A DNA stretch of 64,000 nt from Streptomyces niger (GTDB lineage: Bacteria > Actinomycetota > Actinomycetes > Streptomycetales > Streptomycetaceae). Under the pieces are notes generated by a model. That model was not told the DNA's origin, did not search any database, and saw only the letters and a program-made list of their open reading frames with translations. Of this stretch, positions 40,859 to 49,591 are shown in pieces. The number at the start of each line of letters is the position of its first letter. Positions within the stretch are counted from its first letter, which is position 1. The DNA is taken from positions 1 through 64,000 of the forward strand of contig NZ_JOFQ01000014.1 in NCBI RefSeq assembly GCF_000718305.1, given 5' to 3'. Both the position numbers and the translations under genes were made by a program.

Positions 40859-41830
40859 CTAGGACAGGCGCACGCGCGGGTCGATGAAGGCGTACGTCGC
40901 GTCCACGATGATGTTGAACAGCAGGATCAGGGCGGAGCTGAAGATCAGGACGCCCAGGATCATGGGGAGGTCGAGGGTGGTGACGGAGGTGATCGCGAGC
41001 CGTCCGAGGCCGGCCAGCTGGAAGGTGTACTCCGTGATCATGGCCCCGCCGAACAGCGAACCGAGGTCCATGCCGAGGATGGTGACGATCGGGATGAGCG
41101 AGCCCCGCCAGGCGTACCGCAGGAAGACGTAACGCCCGGACATCCCCTTGGCCTTGGCGGTACGGACGTGTTCCTCCTGGAGCTGCTCGACCATGGTCGA
41201 GCGGGACATACGCGTGTACTGCGCGGTGAAGATCGTCGCCATCACCAGCCAGGGAATGAGCAGCCCCGCCCCCCAGGCGGCCGGGCCCGAGGTGAAGTCG
41301 ACGTACCGGGGCGACTCCAGCAGTCCGCTGTAGACGAAGATGCCCATCACGATCGGGCCGAGGATGTAGATCTGCGCCGAGCTCAGCACCATGGAGACCG
41401 AGGTGAAGGTCTTGTCGACGAACGTGCCGCGCTTCCAGGCGGCCAGCAGGCCGGTGGCCAGGCCCACGGTCAGGAAGACGACGGCGCCGCCGATGGCCAG
41501 CGAGGCCGTGGTGGGCAGCCGGTCGAGCAGGGTCGCCCACACCTGCTGCTTGGTGGCGAAGGAGTAGCCGAAGCAGGGCGCCGGGCAGTGCCCGACGCTG
41601 AAGTTGCGGCCGGTGAAGATGCCGACGAGGAAGTCCCAGTACTGCGTGGTGATCGGCTTGTCGAGCCCGAGGTTCTGGTGGATCAGGGCGATGTTGTCCG
41701 CGGTGCAGTTCTTGCCGCAGGACATCTGTGCCGGGTCACCCGCGGCGAAGAAGACGAAGAACGTGAAGGTGGTGAGGAGGAAGAGGATGACGAGGGCGCC
41801 GAGCGTCCGGCGGAAGAGAAAAGGAAGCAT
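40859..41830 (-). CDS. Peptide ABC transporter permease, DppB type (third operon, BldKC-like position)
   Basis: A 323-residue permease starting MLPFLFRRTLGALVILFLLT with six helices. After the first helix there is a long external loop (about 30-105) with four cysteines (MSCGKNC and HCPAPC), absent from the opp1 and opp2 permeases; disulfides are likely. The cytoplasmic loop EEHVRTAKAKGMSGRYVFLR carries the ATPase docking helix. It ends in AFIDPRVRLS. Confidence 0.9.
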   Translation of the reverse strand: MLPFLFRRTLGALVILFLLTTFTFFVFFAAGDPAQMSCGKNCTADNIALIHQNLGLDKPITTQYWDFLVGIFTGRNFSVGHCPAPCFGYSFATKQQVWATLLDRLPTTASLAIGGAVVFLTVGLATGLLAAWKRGTFVDKTFTSVSMVLSSAQIYILGPIVMGIFVYSGLLESPRYVDFTSGPAAWGAGLLIPWLVMATIFTAQYTRMSRSTMVEQLQEEHVRTAKAKGMSGRYVFLRYAWRGSLIPIVTILGMDLGSLFGGAMITEYTFQLAGLGRLAITSVTTLDLPMILGVLIFSSALILLFNIIVDATYAFIDPRVRLS

Positions 41831-41948
41831 GGCAGTTCGCTGCTCTCAGGACGGCGGCGGCAGTGGGTGAGGGGGCGGGACCGGAAGGCACCGGGGGCGC
41901 GCGCTCCGCCGTGCGCGCGCTCCCCGGCTTCGCCTTCCTGCCGGTCGC

Positions 41949-43748
41949 TTACTTCTTGAGGTACAGCGTGGTCGGGTCCAGGTAGTTGATGTCGGTGTTG
42001 TAGCGGGCACCACCGATGTTGGAGCCGTAGAGCTGGAGCATCTTGGTGTAGAAGACCGGCGCGGCGGGGTTGACCTTCTCCACGATGTAGAAGTGGAGCT
42101 TCTGCCACTCGTCGGCGGCCTTCGCCGGGTCGGTGATCTGCGAGATGCGCTTGACCTCGTCGGTGACGTGCTGGTCACGGATGTGCGAGTAGTTCGACGA
42201 GCCGTCCTGGATGGTGCTGCCGTCGTAGGACGGCGGGATCACGGTGGAGGCGTCGGCCCAGTCCTGGCCCCAGCCGGTCATGTAGATGTCGAAGCCGTTG
42301 TCGACCTTGCCCATCTGCTGGTACCAGGAGGCCGCGTCGACCTCCTTCTTCTGCACGTCGAAGCCGGCCTCGTTCAGCGCGGTCTCGATGGCGACGGCTT
42401 CCTTCTGGCGGATCTCGGTGTTGGAGTAGGCGTAGACGAGCTTCATGCCCACCTTGCCGGCTTCCTTGAGCAGCTTCTTCGCCTTCTCCGGCTCACCGTT
42501 GGGGTGCTTCAGCTTGCCGTAGGGGTCGTAGCCCTTCTTGTACCCCGCGACCGTCGGCGCGAGCAGACCGCCGGCGATCTCACCGCCGTAGCTGCCGCCG
42601 TTGATGCGGACGATCTGGCCGTTGGGCAACGCGTAGGTGATCGCATCCCGGATCTTCTTGTCCTTGATGCGGTCCATGTTCATGTTCATCTGCCAGACGT
42701 AGGGCTGGTAGCCCTGCACCAGGCGCTTGCTCGCGCTCTTGTCGTCCAGCGCCTGGCGGGTGAGCGTGGGCTCGACCGAGTTGGTGAAGCTGACCGCGTT
42801 CTTGGCCTCACCCTGGTCGGAGATCAGACGCTTGGTGGAGTCCGACGCCTGGTGGTTGAAGGTGATGTTGAAGCCGTCCACGTACTGATGGCGCGCCGAG
42901 TCCGTCTTGGGGTCCCAGTACGGGTTCCGCTTGAGCTTCATGGACTTGCCCGACTTGAAGTCCGCGATCATGTACGGGCCCGAGCACACCGGGTCGACGT
43001 CGTACTTGTCCTTGGTGTCCTTCTTGCTGTCGGGCACCACGCTGTGGCCGGCCATCGCCAGCGCGTACGGCAGCTGCGGCTGGGGCTGCTTGAAGTGGAA
43101 GATAATCGTTTTGTCGTTCGGCGTCTCCAGGACGCTGTCCGGCAGGTGCTTGCCCTTGTACGGGCCGTCCGGCAGCGCCTTGCGGTACGTGGTGCCCTCA
43201 CCCGACAGCCACTGCTGGACGTACATCGGCCCGTCCGTGATGAACTTGGCATACATACGCTCGATGGAATGCCGCATGTCGGCCGAGGTGATCGGCTTGC
43301 CGTCGGCGAACTTGATGTTGTCCTTGAGCGTGTACTTCCAGGTCTTGCCCTTGTCGGTCGTCGTGCCCGAGTCGGTGGCCAGGTCGCCGACCAGCGTCGT
43401 CTTGCCGTCGTCGTCCTGCTTGTAGGTGGTCAGCCCGCGGAAGATCAGCTTGGCCAGGTCGCGCTGGTCGCTGACGTACATCTGCGCCGGGTCCAGGTGG
43501 TTGTAGCTGTCCCGCTGGTAGACCCGGATGGTGCCGCCCTTCCTGGCGCCCTTGACCTCGGGCGCGGGGCCGGTGGAATCCTTGGCGGTGCCCAGCGGTA
43601 CGGCCTTCGCCTGCGCAGCGGCGTCCTTGTCGGTCTGGGCCTTGTCATTGTTGGTGCTGGAGCCGCTGGTGCAGCCGGTCAGCGCGAGCGACCCGGCCGC
43701 GAGAGCCACCACCACCGCGCGAGCTCTGCGCGTAGAAAAGGCATTCAT
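41949..43748 (-). CDS. Peptide-binding lipoprotein (third operon, BldKB-like position)
   Basis: A 599-residue family-5 binding lipoprotein. A signal peptide with lipobox LALTGC gives acylated Cys26, then a Ser/Asn/Asp/Lys-rich linker. The sequence KFADGKPITSADMRHSIERM (about 140-160) is the family signature region. The protein is about 60 residues longer than the opp1 and opp2 binding proteins. Its place between two permease genes is that of bldKB, whose product in S. coelicolor takes up an extracellular signal needed for aerial growth. Assignment rests on gene order and length only. Confidence 0.88.
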   Translation of the reverse strand: MNAFSTRRARAVVVALAAGSLALTGCTSGSSTNNDKAQTDKDAAAQAKAVPLGTAKDSTGPAPEVKGARKGGTIRVYQRDSYNHLDPAQMYVSDQRDLAKLIFRGLTTYKQDDDGKTTLVGDLATDSGTTTDKGKTWKYTLKDNIKFADGKPITSADMRHSIERMYAKFITDGPMYVQQWLSGEGTTYRKALPDGPYKGKHLPDSVLETPNDKTIIFHFKQPQPQLPYALAMAGHSVVPDSKKDTKDKYDVDPVCSGPYMIADFKSGKSMKLKRNPYWDPKTDSARHQYVDGFNITFNHQASDSTKRLISDQGEAKNAVSFTNSVEPTLTRQALDDKSASKRLVQGYQPYVWQMNMNMDRIKDKKIRDAITYALPNGQIVRINGGSYGGEIAGGLLAPTVAGYKKGYDPYGKLKHPNGEPEKAKKLLKEAGKVGMKLVYAYSNTEIRQKEAVAIETALNEAGFDVQKKEVDAASWYQQMGKVDNGFDIYMTGWGQDWADASTVIPPSYDGSTIQDGSSNYSHIRDQHVTDEVKRISQITDPAKAADEWQKLHFYIVEKVNPAAPVFYTKMLQLYGSNIGGARYNTDINYLDPTTLYLKK

Positions 43749-43847
43749 GAGGACGATGCACCTGCCTGTCGGTTGGAATCGGCGCTGCCTGGCGCTATCG
43801 GCGGAACCTGGAGCGGGGGTGGCAGCCTTCCCCCGGCAAGTGGGCGA

Positions 43848-44882
43848 TCAGCGCCCGGATTTGGGGTCGAAGGCGTCCCGTACGGAGTCTCCGAGCAGGT
43901 TGAAGCAGAGCACGAAGATGACCATGGCCGCGCCCGGGAAGAGCAGGTAGGTCGGGTCGTTCTCGTAGTACCGCGCGGCGTTCTGGAACATGCGGCCCCA
44001 GTCGGGGGTCGGTTCCATGATGCCGACGCCCAGGTAGGACAGGCCGGCCTCGGCGGTCACGAAGAGCGGCAGCATGTAGGTGCTCTGTACCAGGATCGGG
44101 GTCACCACGTTGGGCAGCAGTTCCTTGCGGATGATCCGCCACTGGGACGCGCCGGTGATGCGTGCCGCCTCGACGAACTCCCGCTCCCGCAGGGAGAGGA
44201 CCTGGCCGCGCAGCAGCCGGGACAGTCCCATCCAGCCCAGGGCCCACTGCACGATGATCAGCGAGAGGACGCGTACGTACGTCGGTGTCTCCTCGCCCGG
44301 CGGCACGAAGAGCGCCACGACGACGGGCATGAAGGCCACGAACGTGAGCTGGCTGGGGAAGGCGAGGAGGAAGTCGATGACCCGGCTCAGCCAGAAGTCC
44401 GTGCGGCCGCCGAGATAGCCGGCGGTGATGCCGATGACGGTGCCGGTCAGCACGGTCAGCAGGGTCACGGCCACGGAGATGCCCAGGGACGTCCGGATGC
44501 CGTAGACCAGCTGCATGAAGACGTCTCGGCCGAGCTGGGGCTCGATGCCGAACCAATGGGAGCCGGACATACCGCCGTTGGGCCCCGTCGGGTAGCCGAA
44601 CTCGTCCAGCAGGTTGGCATCGTTGCTGCCGTAGAGCGTGGTCGCATCCTTGCCGTACAGCATCGAGATGACCGGGGCCAGCGCGGCGATCAGGAGGAAG
44701 GCCAGGATGACGCAGGCGCAGAAGACGCCGGTGCGGTCACGCTTGAACCGGGTCCACATCAATTGGCCGGGCGAGCGGCCGACCAATTCGCCGCCCTTGC
44801 GGTCCTTTCCCTTGCTCAGTCCGTCGGGCCCAAGTCCTGGGGTGTCGGTCTTGGAAACCGCGGTCTGGGATGGACTAGTCAT
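43848..44882 (-). CDS. Peptide ABC transporter permease, DppC type (third operon, BldKA-like position)
   Basis: A 344-residue permease starting [18 protein letters not shown]. About 55 cytoplasmic residues precede the first helix ([20 protein letters not shown]). The external segment contains [14 protein letters not shown] and the EAA loop is [20 protein letters not shown]. The end is [17 protein letters not shown] 44882 is chosen over an ATG 12 codons upstream because GGGGG lies 8-12 nt before it. It heads the operon, with the binding-protein gene 99 nt downstream. Confidence 0.87.
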   Translation of the reverse strand: MTSPSQTAVSKTDTPGLGPDGLSKGKDRKGGELVGRSPGQLMWTRFKRDRTGVFCACVILAFLLIAALAPVISMLYGKDATTLYGSNDANLLDEFGYPTGPNGGMSGSHWFGIEPQLGRDVFMQLVYGIRTSLGISVAVTLLTVLTGTVIGITAGYLGGRTDFWLSRVIDFLLAFPSQLTFVAFMPVVVALFVPPGEETPTYVRVLSLIIVQWALGWMGLSRLLRGQVLSLREREFVEAARITGASQWRIIRKELLPNVVTPILVQSTYMLPLFVTAEAGLSYLGVGIMEPTPDWGRMFQNAARYYENDPTYLLFPGAAMVIFVLCFNLLGDSVRDAFDPKSGR

Positions 44883-45193
44883 CGCGAAGTGCCCCCGCGC
44901 CGAGTTCTCTTGGAACATGGAGCGGCGCTGAGTCGCACCGCTGGTTGAGCGGACTTTCGCAAGTGATTTACGGCGGAGTCAAGAGTCTGCGAAGCGACCG
45001 TCATCAGCTTGTTCGCTTCTTGAGCGAAGATTGCGCAGATTGACGCCACGGCGTGCTTGACAGGCATGGAAGCTGTGCGGCATGGGCGACATTTCGTCCC
45101 CAACATCCTTAACACGGAGGACACTTGGCCGTCGCAGCACCGATATACGAACGCGCCATCCTGGACAGCGTACGGCCGTGCGGGTGCCGTGTG
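44883..45193. other. Upstream region of the third transporter operon
   Basis: About 310 bases, part of it less GC-rich than average (44940-45130). It should contain the operon promoter on minus. Sequences such as CTTGAGCGAAGATTGCGC and repeated CTTGA/TCAAG elements are seen, but no consensus promoter was fixed. On plus, GGAGG (45116-45120) precedes a TTG at 45125, but that frame runs on into the S9 gene and is not accepted as a gene. Confidence 0.4.
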
Positions 45194-45230
45194 GACCGGC
45201 CGGGAAGATCATTCATCTCCCCGGCCGGTC
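45194..45230. terminator. Hairpin terminator downstream of the S9 peptidase gene
   Basis: An 11-bp stem (45194-45204 with 45220-45230) continues inward with four more pairs after a mismatch, loop CATTC. On plus it is followed by GCTTTTCC; on minus it lies 66 nt after the peptidase stop. Probably bidirectional. Confidence 0.65.
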
Positions 45231-45295
45231 GCTTTTCCACCCGTCCCGCCCGCCCGCGTGCACATATCCATGCGGGGCGGCACGGGATTCCCGGA

Positions 45296-47482
45296 TCAGG
45301 AGAGGCCCAGGCTCCGCTTGAGGAATGCGACTTGCAGGAGAAGCAGGTTTTCGGCCACCTGTTCCTGGGGCGTCATATGGGTCACGCCGGACAACGGAAG
45401 GACTTCGTGCGGCCGTCCCGCGGCCAGCAGGGCCGAGGAGAATCGCAGGGAATGTGCCACGACCACATTGTCGTCCGCCAACCCGTGGACGATCATCATC
45501 GGCCGGTGCTGCTCGGCGGCGCCGGACAGGCCCTCGTCCGTGACCAGGGAGTTCCGCACGTAGGACGCGGGGTCCTCGTCCGGATGGCCCAAGTACCGCT
45601 CCGTGTAGTGCGTGTCGTACAGCCGCTGGTCGGTGACGGGCGCGCCCACCACCGCCGCGTGGAAGACGTCCGGGCGGCGCAGCGCGGCCAGCCCGGCGAG
45701 GAGGCCGCCGTAGGACCAGCCGCGGATGGCCACCCGGTCCAGGTCCAGCGGGAACCGCTCCGCCAGCGCGTGCAGCGCGTCGACCTGGTCCTGCAGCGTC
45801 ACCGCCGCGAGCTCCCGCGAGACGGCCTTCTCCCAGGCGGGGGAGCGGCCCGGCGTGCCCCGGCCGTCCGCCACCACCACGGCGAAGCCCTGGTCGGCGA
45901 ACCACTGCGAGGTGAGGAAGACGTTGTGCGCCGCGAGCACCCGCTGCGCGTGCGGCCCGCCGTACGGGTCCATCAGGACCGGCAGCGGCCCGTCCCCCTC
46001 CTGGTAACCGGTCGGCAGCAGCACCGCGCACGGGATGTCCCGCTCGCCGGCCGTCACGAACCGCGGCCGGGCGGTGAGCACCGGCGTCTCGGCGTACGAG
46101 GGGATCTCCGCGAGCCGGGTCTCCTTGCCGTCGGCGGCCAGCCGCAGCACCTCCACCCGAACCCCGGGCCGCTCCGCGCACATGTGCGACACGACCGCGA
46201 CCTCGCCCACCCGCACCGCGGAGGAGTACGAGGCGTACGGGCGCTCCGTCACGCGCTCCCAGCCGCCCTGGTCGCCGCTGCCGCGGTACCACGCCCGGTA
46301 GATCCCGACATCGTGCAGCTCCTCCGCGCTGGCCGAGAACAGCACGTCGTCCTGGCCGATGTCGAGCACCGCTCGCACGTGCAGCGGCGCCGAGGTCAGC
46401 GGCCGGTCCCCGACGAAGAGCTTGCGCGCGCCGCCCTCGTCGGCGATCCGCACCAGCCGCCGGTCCGGCGTCCAGGCCGGCACGCCCGGGTACGGCTCGA
46501 CCCACACCGGATCCTCGTCGGTGTGCACCAGGCGGGTGGCGCCGGTCTCGGTGTCGACCGCCAGATAGCGCTGCGACCGCTGGTCGCGGGACTGGACCAG
46601 GAGCAGCGGCGGGCCGGCCGAGGACCAGTGCACCCGGGCCAGATACGGGTAGCGCTCGCGGTCCCAGACCACGTCCGTGCGCTCCCCGGCCAGGTCCAGC
46701 AGGGCGAGGGAGACCTCGGCGTTGTCGGTGCCGGCGGCCGGGTAGGCCACCTCGACGGGCGCCTTCTCCGGGTGCGCGGGGTCGGAGATCCACCAGCGGC
46801 GCACCGGGGAGTCGTCGACCCGCGCGGTCAGCAGCCGGTCGCTCTCGGGTGACCACCAGAATCCGCGGTACCGGCTCATCTCCTCGGCCGCGATGAACTC
46901 CGCGAGACCCCAGGTGACGTTCGGGCCGTCCGGCGTCGCCAGCGCGCGGTCGCCGTCCGCGCCGCCGCCGTCCGCCGTGCCATCGCCGTCCGCCGTGCCG
47001 TCGCCCGCCACGGGCACGACCCGCAGCGCGCCCGCCGCGACGTACGCCACGTACCGGCCGTCCGGGGACGGGCGGGGGTCCACCACGGGACCCGGTACGG
47101 GCAGTTCGCGGCAGGTGCCGGCCCGCAGCTCGGCGACGAACAGCCGGCCGGAGAGCGGGAAGGCGGCGAGCTCCACGGCCGCGTCGGTGGCGTATCCGAC
47201 CACGCCGGCCGAGCCCTCCCGGGTCCGCTCGCGGCGCGCCCGCTCCTCCGGGGACAGTTCCTCGTCGGCGCCGCCCAGCAGTTCCGCCGGGTCGGCGGCG
47301 GCGTACTCCCGCCCGGCGTCAAGGTCATGGACCCACAACAGATTCGCCCGATCGGTACCGGATCGGGAGCGGAGGAAGACGACGCGCGTACCGTCCGGCG
47401 AGATGCTGAAGCCGCGCGGCACGCCCAGGCTGAAGCGCTGGGTGCGCGCGTGCTGCCGGGGAAATGAGAGCTGTCCGGTCAT
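45296..47482 (-). CDS. S9 family peptidase (dipeptidyl peptidase IV / prolyl oligopeptidase type)
   Basis: A 728-residue serine peptidase without a signal peptide. Residues about 20-460 form the beta-propeller of the DPP IV N-terminal domain, with the double-Glu motif in FIAAEEMSRYRGFWWSP. The catalytic domain has GWSYGG (Ser nucleophile), HGLADDNV (Asp) and GVTHMTP (His). It would release N-terminal dipeptides, often X-Pro, in the cytoplasm. The start is ATG 47482: TACGCT lies 7 nt upstream with no ribosome site. A Gly/Asp repeat (GDGTADGDGTADGGGADGD) interrupts the propeller. Next to three peptide importers, digestion of imported peptides is a natural role. Confidence 0.9.
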   Translation of the reverse strand: MTGQLSFPRQHARTQRFSLGVPRGFSISPDGTRVVFLRSRSGTDRANLLWVHDLDAGREYAAADPAELLGGADEELSPEERARRERTREGSAGVVGYATDAAVELAAFPLSGRLFVAELRAGTCRELPVPGPVVDPRPSPDGRYVAYVAAGALRVVPVAGDGTADGDGTADGGGADGDRALATPDGPNVTWGLAEFIAAEEMSRYRGFWWSPESDRLLTARVDDSPVRRWWISDPAHPEKAPVEVAYPAAGTDNAEVSLALLDLAGERTDVVWDRERYPYLARVHWSSAGPPLLLVQSRDQRSQRYLAVDTETGATRLVHTDEDPVWVEPYPGVPAWTPDRRLVRIADEGGARKLFVGDRPLTSAPLHVRAVLDIGQDDVLFSASAEELHDVGIYRAWYRGSGDQGGWERVTERPYASYSSAVRVGEVAVVSHMCAERPGVRVEVLRLAADGKETRLAEIPSYAETPVLTARPRFVTAGERDIPCAVLLPTGYQEGDGPLPVLMDPYGGPHAQRVLAAHNVFLTSQWFADQGFAVVVADGRGTPGRSPAWEKAVSRELAAVTLQDQVDALHALAERFPLDLDRVAIRGWSYGGLLAGLAALRRPDVFHAAVVGAPVTDQRLYDTHYTERYLGHPDEDPASYVRNSLVTDEGLSGAAEQHRPMMIVHGLADDNVVVAHSLRFSSALLAAGRPHEVLPLSGVTHMTPQEQVAENLLLLQVAFLKRSLGLS

Positions 47483-47489
47483 GCGGTCG

Positions 47490-47495
47490 AGCGTA
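47490..47495 (-). promoter_or_regulatory. -10-like hexamer TACGCT of the S9 peptidase gene
   Basis: On minus, TACGCT ends 7 nt before ATG 47482, the leaderless arrangement seen at other genes here. Confidence 0.4.
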
Positions 47496-47588
47496 AGGGC
47501 CTTGGGGCTCACGGCCGCCGCATACGTCAAGATCGTGTGCGCCCCCACTCTGCACCCGTGCACCGGCATATGCGCACGCATCGATAGT

Positions 47589-47594
47589 TATGAT
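47589..47594 (+). promoter_or_regulatory. -10-like hexamer TATGAT
   Basis: TATGAT differs from TATAAT at one base and lies about 96 nt before the small membrane protein gene. No good -35 is seen at the right distance. Confidence 0.35.
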
Positions 47595-47690
47595 CGCTGA
47601 GGCGTGTGGGTATGGAGCCATTGGCCAAAGCGGCCCGGGCCCTGCCCGACCCAATCCCGTTCCGTCCGTGCGTACTTGGAGGTGACCGCC

Positions 47691-47885
47691 GTGGCACTCT
47701 CGATTTCGGCGGTGGTGCTGCTGGCGATCATCGTCTTCCTGCTGGTGAAGAAGTCAGGCTTGAAGGCGGGCCACGCAGTCGTCTGCATACTGCTGGGGTT
47801 CTACATCGCCAGCTCGTCGATCGCGCCGACCATCAGAGAGTTCACCACGAACGTCGCGGGGATGATCGGCGGCATCAAGTTCTGA
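47691..47885 (+). CDS. Small single-span or two-span membrane protein
   Basis: A 64-residue protein starting MALSISAVVLLAIIVFLLVK, with one strong helix (about 4-20) and a second hydrophobic stretch (32-50, VVCILLGFYIASSSIA) before a short tail ending GMIGGIKF. Similar small proteins are common in Streptomyces, including on plasmids, and have no assigned function. GTG 47691 is 8 nt after GGAGG; a GTG three codons earlier overlaps that site. Two hairpins follow. Confidence 0.72.
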   Translation: MALSISAVVLLAIIVFLLVKKSGLKAGHAVVCILLGFYIASSSIAPTIREFTTNVAGMIGGIKF

Positions 47886-47893
47886 CCCCGACT

Positions 47894-47930
47894 CCACGGG
47901 CCCGCGCGGTTCGGCCGCCCGCGCCCGTGG
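47894..47930 (+). terminator. Imperfect hairpin after the small membrane protein
   Basis: CCACGGGC pairs with GCCCGTGG and the stem continues with two C-C mismatches to a TTCGG loop. It starts 9 nt after the stop codon. Confidence 0.5.
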
Positions 47931-47968
47931 CTCCACCACCCGCCCGGCCCTGACCGGCGGACGAAGCG

Positions 47969-47999
47969 CCCGACCGGGTGGATCACCCGGTCGGGTTCT
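47969..47999 (+). terminator. Intrinsic terminator before mshB
   Basis: A perfect 12-bp stem (47969-47980 with 47984-47995) around GAT, followed by TTCTC. It separates the small gene from mshB. Confidence 0.7.
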
Positions 48000-48020
48000 C
48001 CGTGCCCGGCGTGAGGCTCG

Positions 48021-48026
48021 TACGCT
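48021..48026 (+). promoter_or_regulatory. -10-like hexamer TACGCT of mshB
   Basis: TACGCT ends 6 nt before ATG 48033 and there is no ribosome site, suggesting a leaderless mRNA. Confidence 0.45.
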
Positions 48027-48032
48027 GTCCTC

Positions 48033-48968
48033 ATGTCCGAGCTTCCCGCCCGCCGTCTGCTCCTGGTGCACGCGCACCCCGACGACGAGTCGATCAACAA
48101 CGGCGCCACCATGGCCAGATACGCGGCCGAGGGTGCCCTCGTCACGCTGGTGACCTGCACGCTGGGTGAGGAAGGCGAGGTGATCCCCGCCGACCTCGCC
48201 CATCTGGCCGCCGACAAGGACGACGTGCTCGGCCCGTACCGCAGCGGCGAACTGGCCGCGGCGATGGCGGAGCTGGGCGTCACCGACCACCGTCAGCTCG
48301 GCGCCCCGGGCCGCTACCGCGACTCCGGGATGATGGGCGCGCCGCAGAACGACCGCCCGGACGCCTTCTGGCAGGCCGACCTGGACACCGCCGCCGGCGA
48401 CCTGGTCGCGGTGGTCCGCGAGGTGCGCCCGCAGGTCCTGGTCACCTACGACCCCGACGGCGGCTACGGCCACCCCGACCACATCCAGGCCCACCGCGTC
48501 GCGATGCGCGCCGCGGACCTGGCCGCCGACCCCGCCTTCCGGCCGGAGCTCGGCGCGCCGCACGCGATCGAGAAGATCTACTGGAACTGCAACCCGCGCT
48601 CCGTGGTCGAGGAGGGCTTCGAGCGGTTGCGCGCCGCCGGGCTGTCCTTCCCCGGCGTGGCGGACGTGGACGACGTGCCGGGCGTGGTGCCGGACGCCGA
48701 GGTCACCACCTCGATCCCGGCCGCGCCGGAGTACAGCGCGGCGAAGGCCGCCGCGATGCGCGCGCACGTCACCCAGATCTCGGTCGACGGCCCCTTCTTC
48801 GCCCTCTCCAACGACCTCGGGCAGCCGCTGATCAGCGGCGAGCACTACCGGCTCGTGCGCGGCACCTCGGGCGCGAAGGACGGCGAACGGGAGGACGACC
48901 TGTTCGCCGGGGTACGGACGCAGGACGGGTCGGACGCGGTGGCGGAGCAGCCGGAGGCGGCGCGATGA
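48033..48968 (+). CDS. mshB: N-acetyl-1-D-myo-inositol-2-amino-2-deoxy-alpha-D-glucopyranoside deacetylase
   Basis: A 311-residue zinc deacetylase of mycothiol synthesis: it removes acetate from GlcNAc-inositol before cysteine ligation by MshC. HAHPDDES (13-20) gives zinc ligands His15 and Asp18 with base Asp17, and the third ligand is in [13 protein letters not shown] (about 146-158). The stretch [14 protein letters not shown] is typical of MshB and separates it from other PIG-L proteins such as 8545-9312. Length is normal. The downstream DUF6113 gene overlaps its stop by 4 nt (ATGA), the order known from M. tuberculosis (mshB-Rv1171). Confidence 0.95.
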   Translation: MSELPARRLLLVHAHPDDESINNGATMARYAAEGALVTLVTCTLGEEGEVIPADLAHLAADKDDVLGPYRSGELAAAMAELGVTDHRQLGAPGRYRDSGMMGAPQNDRPDAFWQADLDTAAGDLVAVVREVRPQVLVTYDPDGGYGHPDHIQAHRVAMRAADLAADPAFRPELGAPHAIEKIYWNCNPRSVVEEGFERLRAAGLSFPGVADVDDVPGVVPDAEVTTSIPAAPEYSAAKAAAMRAHVTQISVDGPFFALSNDLGQPLISGEHYRLVRGTSGAKDGEREDDLFAGVRTQDGSDAVAEQPEAAR

Positions 48969-49426
48969 GCGGCAAGGACGACAAGCGCAGCCGGGCGTCC
49001 GGCGGAGGCGCCGGTAAGCCCGCGGCGGCCGAGCCGCGCCAGCCGGAGACCGCGCCCGCCGGCGCGCTGAAGGCCGGGCTGTACGTCCTGCTGTTCGTCC
49101 TCGGCGTGCTGACCGCGGTGGCCGGCGGGCTGCTCCAAGGGGCGTGGTTCCCCGGCGGGCTGCTGCTCGCGCTGGCGGGCGTCGCCGCGCTGTTCACCGG
49201 AGGCGCGCGGGCGGCCGTCTCGGTCGTCGGGGCGCTGGTCCCGGCCGCCGGCTGGCTGATCACGGTGATCGGCCTCAGCACGACACGCGCCGAGGGCGAT
49301 TTCGTCTTCGGTGCCGGACTCGGGGCCTACGTCTACATGCTGGGTGGCATCGCCGTCGCTGTGATCTGCACCACGGCGTCGATGGGCCGCTCGGCGCATC
49401 TTGGTACGGCCCGTCGTGGCATGTGA
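48965..49426 (+). CDS. DUF6113 family membrane protein
   Basis: A 153-residue protein with a 35-residue charged N terminus ([17 protein letters not shown]) and four hydrophobic helices: about 37-55, 58-77, 82-103 and 110-135. No catalytic motif. Function is unknown; position directly after mshB is conserved in actinobacteria, so a role near mycothiol metabolism or the envelope is possible. ATG 48965 overlaps the mshB stop, so translation is coupled. Confidence 0.82.
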   Translation: MSGKDDKRSRASGGGAGKPAAAEPRQPETAPAGALKAGLYVLLFVLGVLTAVAGGLLQGAWFPGGLLLALAGVAALFTGGARAAVSVVGALVPAAGWLITVIGLSTTRAEGDFVFGAGLGAYVYMLGGIAVAVICTTASMGRSAHLGTARRGM

Positions 49427-49591
49427 CGGGCCGTCCGAGGTCATTGTTCCGCGGCGCGTGCGGACATCCGTACGGGGAGCGTTCGCCCGCACCCCGGTAC
49501 CCCGCCCGCGCCGGACAGTATGGTGGTGCGCGCCGCCGAGCCGCCCAAGCACGTTGATGACGAGCGGCGGAGCCAACCGGGAGATCCTGCT

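Noticed and set aside
45125..46852. A TTG-started plus-strand frame with GGAGG upstream
   Set aside because: Continues as antisense of the S9 peptidase through a terminator hairpin; only the first 35 codons look gene-like and they have no stop.
47894..47999. Two adjacent hairpins considered as a CRISPR-like or integron-type repeat
   Set aside because: The stems differ in sequence and there is no repeat-spacer series; they are ordinary terminators.
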